Shown piece by piece: positions 1-5,671 of a stretch of 6,452 nucleotides of DNA. Made by a program: the position numbers and the translations under genes. The stretch lies in assembly GCA_944390305.1 (NCBI GenBank), contig CALXPX010000072.1:1-6452 (forward strand). Direction: 5' to 3'. The notes beneath the pieces are model-generated. The model had not been told where the DNA came from. It did not search any database and saw only the letters and a program-made list of their open reading frames with translations. The DNA is from an uncultured Clostridia bacterium (GTDB lineage: Bacteria > Bacillota > Clostridia > TANB77 > CAG-508). Position 1 is the stretch's first letter. Every line of letters begins with the position of its first letter.

Positions 1-171
1 AGCAGTGATTTCTCACTGTTATTCCCCTCTGATAGGCAGATTGCTTACGCGTTACTCACCAGTCCGCCACTAACCTCTCCAATAGTAAACTATAGGTTTG
101 GTCCGTTCGACTTGCATGTCTTATGTGCGCCGCCAGCGTTTATCCTGAGCCAGGATCAAACTCTCAAATTA
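1..171 (-). rRNA. 16S ribosomal RNA, 5' end only (gene continues past the left edge)
   Basis: Read on the minus strand, the sequence carries the universal 16S 5' signature: AGAGTTTGATCCTGGCTCAG at 164-145, then AACGCTGGCGGC, GACATGCAAGTCGAACGG and GTGAGTAACGCG. This is roughly the first 170 of about 1500 nt, covering V1 and the start of V2. The mature 5' end is placed about 8 nt before AGAGTTTG by analogy with E. coli and B. subtilis, so it is good to a few bases. V1 is short. The text differs from Bacillus (GATAAACGC and ATAAGACATGC instead of GACGAACGC and TAATACATGC), which fits a clostridium-related lineage. The anti-Shine-Dalgarno end lies outside the window. It is transcribed from the promoter at 321-349. 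Confidence 0.97.
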
Positions 172-265
172 TTTTTTATTTTTGAGTTCTTAGCTCATTA
201 TTATTTTTCTTTTTTTAGTAGTACTTGACTACCGCAATTTTTTATTGGTTTCTCAAAAGATTTAT

Positions 266-280
266 TGTTTACTTTTCAAT
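266..280 (-). promoter_or_regulatory. Possible boxA-like antitermination element of the rRNA leader
   Basis: The minus strand reads ATTGAAAAGTAAACA. This resembles the TTTGAAAACTAAACA text that I recall from Firmicutes 16S leaders, where NusB/NusE-type antitermination signals lie. It differs at two positions from that remembered sequence, and the usual TGCTCTTT start of boxA is missing. The position, about 35 nt into the transcript and 95 nt ahead of mature 16S, is reasonable. In this AT-rich setting a chance match is possible. Confidence 0.35.
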
Positions 281-295
281 GTACTTAATGTACTT
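278..295 (-). repeat. Perfect tandem repeat of 9 bases in the rRNA leader
   Basis: On the plus strand AATGTACTT occurs twice head to tail, at 278-286 and 287-295. Each unit carries the palindrome GTAC. A third GTACTT lies at 221-226, closer to 16S. The pair sits directly downstream of the 5' hairpin of the rRNA transcript. Its function is unknown; it may be a slippage duplication in AT-rich DNA. Confidence 0.85.
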
Positions 296-298
296 TTT

Positions 299-313
299 GT
301 TCCCTGTGGGAAC
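299..313 (-). other. Stable 6-bp hairpin at the 5' end of the rRNA transcript
   Basis: The sequence is a perfect inverted repeat, GTTCCC-ACA-GGGAAC on the minus strand, with four G-C/C-G pairs and a three-base loop. It is the most GC-rich patch in the leader. From the -10 hexamer at 321-326 the start point should fall at about 313-315, so if transcription begins at the G of 313 the RNA opens directly with this stem. It could protect the 5' end or act in early elongation, or it could be a DNA operator. There is no T-tract after it, so it is not a terminator. Confidence 0.7.
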
Positions 314-320
314 GTATTTG

Positions 321-373
321 ATTATACTATGGTATTTAACAAAAGTCAACACTTTTTCAAAAAAATTTTCAAT
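321..373 (-). promoter_or_regulatory. rRNA operon promoter with UP-like element
   Basis: On the minus strand there is TTGACT (349-344) as -35, a 17-base spacer, and a perfect TATAAT (326-321) as -10. Upstream, 371-353 reads TGAAAATTTTTTTGAAAAA, close to the UP-element pattern of an A-tract/T-tract block plus a proximal A-run that binds the alpha subunit C-terminal domain. This is the only strong promoter in front of 16S here. The start point is predicted at 313-315. A start at G313 would match the GTP-initiating rRNA promoters known in Bacillus, which link rRNA output to GTP level; that link is inference. Confidence 0.88.
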
Positions 374-398
374 TTTTTTTGATTTTATTTTTTTTATA

Positions 399-416
399 AA
401 AAAGTGCTAACTTTTT
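399..416 (-). terminator. Weak AU-rich hairpin after the lepA operon
   Basis: On the minus strand AAAAAGT-TAGC-ACTTTTT lies 3 bases after the last stop codon of the operon. The stem is 7 bp with a single G-C pair, and it could extend by three A-T pairs with one bulged base. The T-run is inside the 3' arm and is followed by ATAAAAAAAAT. This is at best a poor intrinsic terminator. It is the only candidate between the operon and the rRNA promoter. Confidence 0.35.
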
Positions 417-419
417 ATA

Positions 420-1838
420 TTATTCAATATCAAAAATAGGGTCTAAATTTATACCTATCAATGCTGCTTGGTTTACATATACAGTATTGATTTGTTTTTT
501 TACTAAATTTACAAATTCAAATATATAATCTTTATCATAATCATTAATTACTGCTACTTTATCATCTTGCATTTCTTTTAATGTTCCTATATCATTAGTA
601 AAGTTTACTGTATCATTGTATTCAAAAGTAATGCTTTTTATATCATCAACTAGATTAATTGTTAAATGATTTTGTATATTATTTTCTGATACAGTTCCAC
701 TCATTGAATAGATAAATTCGATACTTTTCATTATATCATTTTTTATTTGTTGAATTTTTACAGAATGCCCATCAGATTTTTTCTCTAATTTTATAACTTG
801 CTTCTCATTATTTTCATTTTCTATTTTTATTATTACATAATCATCACTATCATTTTTTATATAATTTATTGTTATTATTTTTCCTTCTAGTTCTATTTTT
901 GTTTGAATATTTTTTTGCTTATTTTCATAAACAGTTATTGAAAAATTTCCTGCTATGCTCGGATCTTTTTTCAGTAATTCTATTCTCTCTTTCATTTTAC
1001 TATTTAAAGTATTTATATCAGTAAAATCTTTATTTAAATTTATAAGTTTACATTTTGATGTTATAAAATTCATCATTATACTATCTGTAGTCATTTTTTC
1101 TAATATAGCAATTTGAAGAGCACTGTTTTGTTCAGAGTTTAATTTCAATGTATATGATGTTGTTTGATATTTTTGCCCTTCTATTTCAATTTTTTCATTA
1201 TCGTTTTTTGTATATGCAGTATCTGGTGCTTGATTACTTATCATTTTTATATATTTTGCTATACTATTTTTTTCTTGATTTTTAATTTCTAATATTTTGC
1301 TAATATTTATTGGCATTATTTGTTCTGGAATATTAGCTGCATTTTCTAATTTCATATTTTCTGCTAGTTCATTTACTTTTTCGTTTCTTACCACTATATA
1401 TCCATCAGCTATTTGTGGAGCATAGAAGCCATATAATTTTTTGTCTCTTGCTACAGTCATATTAAAAAGATTTTGATCTTCACTTTTAATAACTATCTCT
1501 GTATTGCTTTTTTCATTTTGATTGTCTGTTTTTTCATTTACGGTCATTTTTATTTTGTTTAGTATGCTTTTATCTGCTATATTACTTGAATCAGTTATAA
1601 TCATTTGTCCTGATGTTGTATATTTTTTGCTTTCTTTAGTTTTTTGATAATTTTTATATTCGTCAGATGTATCTAATATTTCAAACATTTCTGGTATTTG
1701 CTCAAAATATCTAAAAAAAGCTCCTCTTTTGGTTCTAAAAATGTCTGTAGTATTATACAAAACAAATATTGTCGCTGCTACAATTAATATTGCAGAAAAA
1801 ATGATAATTAAATTTCTTTTCAATTTATTTGGTTTCAT
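420..1838 (-). CDS. Membrane-anchored protein of unknown function, 472 aa
   Basis: I do not recognise the family. The protein starts with a short basic segment (MKPNKLKR), then one strongly hydrophobic helix at about residues 9-28. About 440 residues follow, rich in Lys, Asn, Ile and Glu, with alternating strand-like stretches and only one cysteine. There is no lipobox after the helix, so an uncleaved N-terminal anchor with the bulk outside the cell is most likely; an atypical signal peptide cannot be excluded. There is no enzyme motif that I can see. The start is well supported: AAAGGAG at 1852-1846 is 7 bases ahead of the ATG, and the rlmB stop codon touches it (TAA then ATG), so translation is probably coupled to rlmB. 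It is the last gene of the lepA operon, and a sampled row (841-900) has only 10 G/C in 60 bases. Confidence 0.9.
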   Translation of the reverse strand: MKPNKLKRNLIIIFSAILIVAATIFVLYNTTDIFRTKRGAFFRYFEQIPEMFEILDTSDEYKNYQKTKESKKYTTSGQMIITDSSNIADKSILNKIKMTVNEKTDNQNEKSNTEIVIKSEDQNLFNMTVARDKKLYGFYAPQIADGYIVVRNEKVNELAENMKLENAANIPEQIMPINISKILEIKNQEKNSIAKYIKMISNQAPDTAYTKNDNEKIEIEGQKYQTTSYTLKLNSEQNSALQIAILEKMTTDSIMMNFITSKCKLINLNKDFTDINTLNSKMKERIELLKKDPSIAGNFSITVYENKQKNIQTKIELEGKIITINYIKNDSDDYVIIKIENENNEKQVIKLEKKSDGHSVKIQQIKNDIMKSIEFIYSMSGTVSENNIQNHLTINLVDDIKSITFEYNDTVNFTNDIGTLKEMQDDKVAVINDYDKDYIFEFVNLVKKQINTVYVNQAALIGINLDPIFDIE

Positions 1839-2588
1839 TTATTTTCTCCTTTGTTTCATAATTTCATACATTACAATTGCTGCTGATACAGAAGCATTTA
1901 ATGAACTTATTTTCCCTTTCATAGGAATCTTTATTAAAAAGTCACAATTTTCTTTAACTAAACGACTCATTCCAAACCCTTCACTTCCTATTACTATTCC
2001 TACTCCTCCTTGATAATCTTGTTCATCATAGTAAGATGTTCCTTCTATATCTGTTCCATAAATCCATACATTTTTTTCTTTTAAATAATTTATCGTTTCT
2101 GTCAAATTATTTACTCTTGCAATTTTCATATAACTTAATGCACCTGCTGATACTTTATTTACTGTACTATTAACTTGTACAGATCTTCTTTTAGGAATTA
2201 TTATTCCATGAACACCACTACATTCTGCTGTCCTTATAATAGATCCTAAATTGTGTGGATCTTCTATTTGATCTAATATTAAAATAAATGGATCTTCATT
2301 TCTGTTTTTTGCTTCTTGTAATATATCATCTACATCATAGTATTCATACTCTGAAATTGTTGCTATTACTCCTTGATGATTATGAGTTTGTGACATTTTA
2401 TCTAATTTTGCTTTATCTACTTCTGAAATAACTATTCTTTGTTTTTTAGCTAAATTAATTATTTCTATAATAGAACCGTGTTTTTCTCCTTTTTGAACCC
2501 AAAGTTTATTTATTCCTTTTCCAGACTTTATCCATTCTAATACGCTATTTCTTCCTTCGATCTGATCTTCTTTTTCTTCCATTATCAC
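1839..2588 (-). CDS. rlmB: 23S rRNA (guanosine-2'-O-)-methyltransferase, RlmB/TrmH (SPOUT) family
   Basis: The 249-aa protein has the two-part layout of RlmB-type methylases, which transfer a methyl group from S-adenosylmethionine to the 2'-OH of a 23S rRNA guanosine. The N-terminal substrate-binding domain spans about residues 9-80 (starting IEGRNSVLEWI). The SPOUT knotted domain spans about 100-245. Motif 1 is at 106-122 (DQIEDPHNLGSIIRTAE, with N113 and R119). Motif 2 is at 198-208 (IVIGSEGFGMS, with the E203 area). Motif 3 is at 221-240 (IPMKGKISSLNASVSAA), forming the cofactor knot. Length and motifs are normal. The exact target is inferred from the family; a TrmH-like tRNA or another rRNA guanosine is the alternative. 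The gene starts 2 bases after the HD gene stop and abuts the next gene. The start is a GTG (see RBS entry). Confidence 0.9.
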   Translation of the reverse strand: MIMEEKEDQIEGRNSVLEWIKSGKGINKLWVQKGEKHGSIIEIINLAKKQRIVISEVDKAKLDKMSQTHNHQGVIATISEYEYYDVDDILQEAKNRNEDPFILILDQIEDPHNLGSIIRTAECSGVHGIIIPKRRSVQVNSTVNKVSAGALSYMKIARVNNLTETINYLKEKNVWIYGTDIEGTSYYDEQDYQGGVGIVIGSEGFGMSRLVKENCDFLIKIPMKGKISSLNASVSAAIVMYEIMKQRRK

Positions 2589-2590
2589 TA

Positions 2591-3319
2591 TTATACCCTT
2601 TCTGATATATATTTATTTAAAAAACTTTTTATATTTTCTTTTTCCGAAACTGTTATTTTATCCGCTATTTTATTTAAATAATCTTTTTCTTGTAAAATTT
2701 CAAAACTTACATTGAAATTCATATCAAATACTAAAGCTAAACTTCCTATCAGATAGTCTAACTTTGTTATTTTTTCTTCATTTTTTATAAGTTTTTTCTT
2801 ATAAAATGATTCTAATATATTTTTTGAAATACTTAATTCTTTAAATACTTTATTATTTTCATTAGCTATTATATTTAGAATGTCTATTTTATCTGCATCT
2901 CTAATAATTTTTGCGTGCATAAGAGTTTTGTCTTTTAAGTTCGGATCTATTTTATATTTATTATGATTCCTTATAGATTCTAATATTATTGTTTTATATT
3001 CTTTATCATTACAATAATTAGATATATAATCATCTTTTTTTAGAATTTCTACTCCTAAATCAGCATGGTCTACTGATAAATAATCTTTAAATGTATTATA
3101 TTTTTTTACTTGTTCAAATCTTCCTATATCATGTAATAGCCCAATTAGCTGTGCTAAACTAATTTCTTCTTTGGGAAGCTTTAGATTTCCTGCTATTTTT
3201 TTAGATAATTTAGATACTCTATAACTATGCTCAATTTTTCTTATTATTTTAGAATTTGAACTGTCATAATTTGATACATATTGTTTAAATCTTTCTTCTG
3301 CTAAAATGCTATTTATCAT
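2591..3319 (-). CDS. HD-domain metal-dependent phosphohydrolase, substrate unknown, 242 aa
   Basis: The protein carries the HD superfamily metal site in order: H31 (EHSYRV), H63-D64 (LLHDIGRFEQ), H85 (DHADLGVEIL), H119 (RNHNKY) and D141 (RDADKIDIL). The set H..HD..H..H..D is the arrangement seen in two-metal HD hydrolases such as the YqeK-type diadenosine tetraphosphatases, so a phosphoester or nucleotide hydrolase is likely. The substrate is not evident. There is no signal peptide, membrane segment, GYP motif or synthetase domain, so it is cytosolic and is neither a classic HD-GYP nor a Rel protein. The C-terminal part (about 150-242) is helical and uncharacterised. The ATG is preceded by GAGGGGAG with 5 bases spacing, and the lepA stop codon TGA lies within that RBS region. 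It is the second gene of the lepA operon. Confidence 0.88.
   Translation of the reverse strand: MINSILAEERFKQYVSNYDSSNSKIIRKIEHSYRVSKLSKKIAGNLKLPKEEISLAQLIGLLHDIGRFEQVKKYNTFKDYLSVDHADLGVEILKKDDYISNYCNDKEYKTIILESIRNHNKYKIDPNLKDKTLMHAKIIRDADKIDILNIIANENNKVFKELSISKNILESFYKKKLIKNEEKITKLDYLIGSLALVFDMNFNVSFEILQEKDYLNKIADKITVSEKENIKSFLNKYISERV
2596..2602 (-). promoter_or_regulatory. RBS of rlmB that favours the GTG start
   Basis: The minus strand reads GAAAGGG, then 7 bases, then GTG ATA ATG. The GTG at 2588 is at ideal spacing, whereas the in-frame ATG at 2582 is 13 bases away. The GTG is therefore preferred, although starting at the ATG would only remove two residues. The RBS lies inside the last codons of the upstream HD gene, which suggests coupled translation. 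Confidence 0.65.
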
Positions 3320-3329
3320 TTTTCTCCCC

Positions 3330-5141
3330 TCATTCTTGATTGTCTGCTTTTAACACATTTAAAAATGCTTCTTGAGGTATTTCTACATTTCCAAATTCTC
3401 TCATACGTTTTTTACCACGTTTTTGCTTTTCTAACAATTTCTTTTTTCTAGTTATATCTCCTCCATAACATTTAGCTAGAACATCTTTTCTTAGTGCAGA
3501 TATTGTTTCTCTTGCAATTATTTGGCCACCTATTGCTGCTTGTATAGGAATAGTAAATAACTGCCTTGGAATTTCTCTTTTTAGTCTTTCTGCAAGTGTT
3601 CTACCTCTATTATAAGCATTTGATTTATGTACTATAAAAGATAGTGCATCTACTGGTTCATTATTTACGTACATATCTAATTTTACTAAATCCGATTCTC
3701 TATACTCTTTTAAATAATAATCAAGAGAAGCATATCCTTTTGTTTTAGATTTTAATGTGTCAAAAAAATCATATATTATTTCATTTAATGGTAATTCATA
3801 TTTTAATGTTACTCTATTTTCATCTAAATACTGCATATCTAGATAAATTCCTCTTCTATCTTGGCAAAGTCCCATAACATTTCCTACAAAATCTTTTGGT
3901 ACCATTATACTTGCTTCTACATATGGTTCTTCTATTTTGTTAATTTTATCTGCCTTAGGTAAATCTGATGGGTTATATATATTTATAATTTCTCCGTCTG
4001 TTTTATATACTTTATATATTACTGATGGAGCCGTTGTAATTAAACTCAAATCAAATTCTCTATCTAATCTTTCTTCTATAATTTCTAAATGAAGTAAACC
4101 TAAAAAACCACATCTGAATCCAGAACCTAAAGCATTAGATGTTTCTGGTTCATACTCCAAAGCTGCATCATTTAATTTTAATTTTTCTAAAGCTATTTTT
4201 AAATTCTCATAATCATTTCCATCCATAGGATATAATCCACAATAAACCATTGGATTTACTTTCTTATATCCTGGTAGTGGCTCACTTGCTGGTCTTTCGT
4301 TATTTGTAATTGTGTCTCCAACTCTTATATCTGATAAACTTTTTATACTTGCTGCTATATATCCAACTTCTCCTGCTGAAAGTTCGTTTGCCACCTCATA
4401 TCTACCAGGCTCAAAATATCCAACTTCTGTTACAACAAATTTTTTTTCTGAAGACATTAGCTTTATTTCGTCTCCGACTTTTACTATTCCATCTTTAATT
4501 CTTACATAAGCTAAAGCTCCTTTGTAATCATTATATATAGAATCAAATATCAATGCTTTAAGTGGTGCGTTTTCGTCACCAGTTGGTTCTGGTATATCTG
4601 TTATTATTTTTTCTAAAACCTTATCTACATTTAATCCTGTTTTAGCAGATATACAAGGACTATCTTTTGCTGGTATTCCTATTATATTTTCAATTTCTTC
4701 TTTAACTTCCTCTGGTCTTGCACTTGGAAGATCTACTTTATTTATTACTGGAACTACTTCTAAATTATTATCTATTGCTAAATATACATTTGCCAATGTT
4801 TGAGCTTCTACTCCCTGAGTACTATCTACTACTAAAATTGCTCCTTCACAAGCTGCTAAACTTCTAGATACTTCATAATTAAAATCCACATGTCCAGGAG
4901 TATCTATTAAATTTAGCTCGTATGTATTTCCATCTTTATAGACATATTTCATTCTTATAGCTTGCGATTTTATTGTGATTCCTCTTTCTTTTTCTATGTC
5001 CATATTGTCTAAAACTTGCTCTGACATTTCTCTTTTAGAGAGCACTCCTGTCATTTCAATTAATCTATCCGCTAAAGTTGATTTACCATGGTCTATATGT
5101 GCAATTATACTAAAATTTCTAATGTATTTTTTATCTTTCAT
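3330..5141 (-). CDS. lepA: Elongation factor 4 (LepA), ribosome-associated GTPase
   Basis: The 603-aa protein is full length for LepA/EF4 (about 600 aa). It is a translational GTPase that acts on the ribosome, with proposed roles in back-translocation or in initiation and 30S maturation. GTPase motifs are intact: G1 AHIDHGKST at 14-22, G2 ERGITIKSQ at 52-60, G3 DTPGHVDF at 80-87 (H84 catalytic), G4 NKVD at 134-137 and G5 SAKTG at 165-169. A beta-barrel domain II (about 195-280) and EF-G-like domains III and V (about 295-480) follow. The LepA-specific C-terminal domain spans about 487-597 (NRGRTLAERLKREIPRQLF region and a Lys/Arg-rich end), which distinguishes it from EF-G and BipA. The start ATG has GAGAGGA 4 bases upstream. 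It heads the operon, with its own promoter at 5164-5192 and a strong terminator separating it from the gene upstream. Confidence 0.98.
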   Translation of the reverse strand: MKDKKYIRNFSIIAHIDHGKSTLADRLIEMTGVLSKREMSEQVLDNMDIEKERGITIKSQAIRMKYVYKDGNTYELNLIDTPGHVDFNYEVSRSLAACEGAILVVDSTQGVEAQTLANVYLAIDNNLEVVPVINKVDLPSARPEEVKEEIENIIGIPAKDSPCISAKTGLNVDKVLEKIITDIPEPTGDENAPLKALIFDSIYNDYKGALAYVRIKDGIVKVGDEIKLMSSEKKFVVTEVGYFEPGRYEVANELSAGEVGYIAASIKSLSDIRVGDTITNNERPASEPLPGYKKVNPMVYCGLYPMDGNDYENLKIALEKLKLNDAALEYEPETSNALGSGFRCGFLGLLHLEIIEERLDREFDLSLITTAPSVIYKVYKTDGEIINIYNPSDLPKADKINKIEEPYVEASIMVPKDFVGNVMGLCQDRRGIYLDMQYLDENRVTLKYELPLNEIIYDFFDTLKSKTKGYASLDYYLKEYRESDLVKLDMYVNNEPVDALSFIVHKSNAYNRGRTLAERLKREIPRQLFTIPIQAAIGGQIIARETISALRKDVLAKCYGGDITRKKKLLEKQKRGKKRMREFGNVEIPQEAFLNVLKADNQE

Positions 5142-5163
5142 ATTTTCCTCTCTTTTATTTAAA

Positions 5164-5192
5164 ATATTAACATAAATAAAAAAAATTTACAA
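5164..5192 (-). promoter_or_regulatory. Promoter of the lepA operon
   Basis: On the minus strand there is TTGTAA (5192-5187), a 17-base spacer, and TAATAT (5169-5164). TGT directly precedes the -10 and makes it an extended -10 type. The start point would be near 5157, giving a leader of only about 15 nt that consists mostly of the lepA RBS. The hexamers are imperfect, but the placement directly after the upstream terminator supports the call. Confidence 0.6.
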
Positions 5193-5202
5193 GTAAAATA
5201 TA

Positions 5203-5246
5203 TAAAAGAAAACTCCCTCGCCGAAAACATGTTTCAACAAGGGAGT
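5203..5246 (-). terminator. Strong intrinsic terminator after the 119-aa gene
   Basis: On the minus strand ACTCCCTTGTTGAAA (5246-5232) pairs with TTTTCGGCGAGGGAGT without its first T (5226-5212), giving a 15-bp stem with three G-T wobbles and a 5-base loop (CATGT). TTTTCTTTT follows at about 5212-5204. The stem begins 5 bases after the stop codon of the 119-aa gene. In the opposite direction no T-run follows, so it is directional and belongs to this gene. It insulates the lepA operon from the transcript upstream. Confidence 0.92.
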
Positions 5247-5251
5247 GGAGC

Positions 5252-5611
5252 TTACGGTTCTATCACCTCCATGCTATCTAATAATAGCGGCATTAGTGTT
5301 CCTACATTCTCATTTAGGCACCACCGTATTCCATCAAATATAACTTCTTTACCTATAGCATATATTTTTCGTTGTTCAATAAAGATTTTTGGTGCAATAA
5401 CACCCATACCTACCTTTATTACCATTAGCTGTTCATACATTTCTTTTTCAGAAAAAGTATTTTCAGCAATAGTGTAAAGCAAGGTATTCTCAGGAACTGA
5501 TAACTCCTTAGGATCCTTGGTAGAAACCCTATAGAGTTTAAAATTCAATACAGGATAACCTTCTTGAATTTCGGAATCTTCTGCCTTTACAGCACAAATT
5601 AGCCAATACAT
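5252..5611 (-). CDS. Small protein of unknown function, 119 aa, own transcription unit
   Basis: I do not recognise this protein. It is predicted soluble and cytosolic, with no convincing membrane helix, Cys-pair metal site or helix-turn-helix. Alternating hydrophobic stretches (MYWLICAVKAE at the start, QLMVIKVGMGVIAPKIFI at about 62-79) suggest a mostly beta fold. That it is real is supported by an excellent RBS (AAAGGAGT, 7 bases before the ATG), a dedicated promoter with TATAAT and TTTACA at 17 bases, and a terminator starting 5 bases after the stop. Base use differs from the neighbours: sampled rows have 23/60 (5281-5340) and 24/60 (5461-5520) G/C, against 17/60 in lepA (4441-4500) and 10/60 in the 472-aa gene. 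It sits between tsaE and lepA, so recent acquisition is plausible but unproven. Confidence 0.85.
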   Translation of the reverse strand: MYWLICAVKAEDSEIQEGYPVLNFKLYRVSTKDPKELSVPENTLLYTIAENTFSEKEMYEQLMVIKVGMGVIAPKIFIEQRKIYAIGKEVIFDGIRWCLNENVGTLMPLLLDSMEVIEP

Positions 5612-5626
5612 GGTTTCACTCCTTTA

Positions 5627-5642
5627 TAAATAAGTTTATTTA
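5627..5642. promoter_or_regulatory. AT-rich dyad at the start point of the 119-aa gene, possible operator
   Basis: TAAATAA-GT-TTATTTA is a perfect 7-bp inverted repeat with a 2-base centre. It directly abuts the -10 hexamer (5643-5648) and covers the predicted start point (about 5636), ending just before the RBS. A repressor bound here would block transcription. It consists almost only of A and T, so chance or a weak RNA hairpin are fair alternatives. Confidence 0.35.
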
Positions 5643-5671
5643 ATTATATCGCATTTTATGTCTACTGTAAA
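5643..5671 (-). promoter_or_regulatory. Promoter of the 119-aa gene, inside the end of tsaE
   Basis: On the minus strand there is TTTACA (5671-5666), a 17-base spacer, and a perfect TATAAT (5648-5643). The -35 overlaps the last codons of tsaE (its TAG stop is at 5664-5662). The predicted leader is about 25 nt and contains the RBS AAAGGAGT at 5625-5618. Confidence 0.82.

Larger units (their letters stand above)
172..313 (-). other. 16S rRNA precursor leader (transcribed, non-coding)
   Basis: This is the stretch between the inferred rRNA start point and mature 16S. It is AT-rich and has no credible gene; the open frame crossing it on the plus strand is low-complexity and covers the rRNA promoter. 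On the minus strand it holds, in order, a GC-rich hairpin at the extreme 5' end (313-299), a tandem 9-base repeat (295-278), an element like the conserved Firmicutes leader/boxA text (280-266), a small 5-bp hairpin with stems at 228-232 and 218-222, and a 6-bp pairing (181-186 with 163-168) that would fold over the start of 16S. No tRNA is present. Processing sites cannot be placed, because the 3' half of the 16S processing stem is outside the window. Confidence 0.7.

Noticed and set aside
163..186. CTCAAA/TTTGAG pairing over the 5' end of mature 16S
   Set aside because: Six AT-rich pairs with a 12-base loop are weak, and the known 16S 5' end pairs within the mature rRNA; kept only as a note in the leader entry.
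225..410. Plus-strand open frame of 61 codons across the rRNA leader and promoter
   Set aside because: It is a Phe/Leu/Ile-rich low-complexity translation of T-runs, has no ribosome binding site, and lies over the rRNA promoter and leader.
172..419. Search for a tRNA gene or a second tandem rRNA promoter upstream of 16S
   Set aside because: No cloverleaf arms were found, and no second -35/-10 pair with acceptable spacing was seen besides 321-349.
1729..2013. Plus-strand open frame opposite the end of rlmB and the start of the 472-aa gene
   Set aside because: It is a shadow of two well-supported minus-strand genes, with no RBS or promoter.
4310..5175. Three plus-strand open frames opposite lepA
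   Set aside because: They are antisense shadows of a highly conserved GTPase gene; their translations follow the complement of lepA codons.
5212..5246. GC-rich palindrome considered as an attachment site or regulatory RNA
   Set aside because: Position just after a stop codon and the directional T-run make an intrinsic terminator the simpler explanation.
5229..5477. Plus-strand open frame opposite the 119-aa gene
   Set aside because: It begins inside the terminator stem and has no RBS, while the minus-strand gene has promoter, RBS and terminator.
5172..5633. ATAAATAA on both sides of the 119-aa cassette (5172-5179 and 5626-5633) as a possible target-site duplication
   Set aside because: An 8-base A/T-only match is expected by chance here, one copy lies within the promoter dyad, and there are no terminal inverted repeats or transposase.
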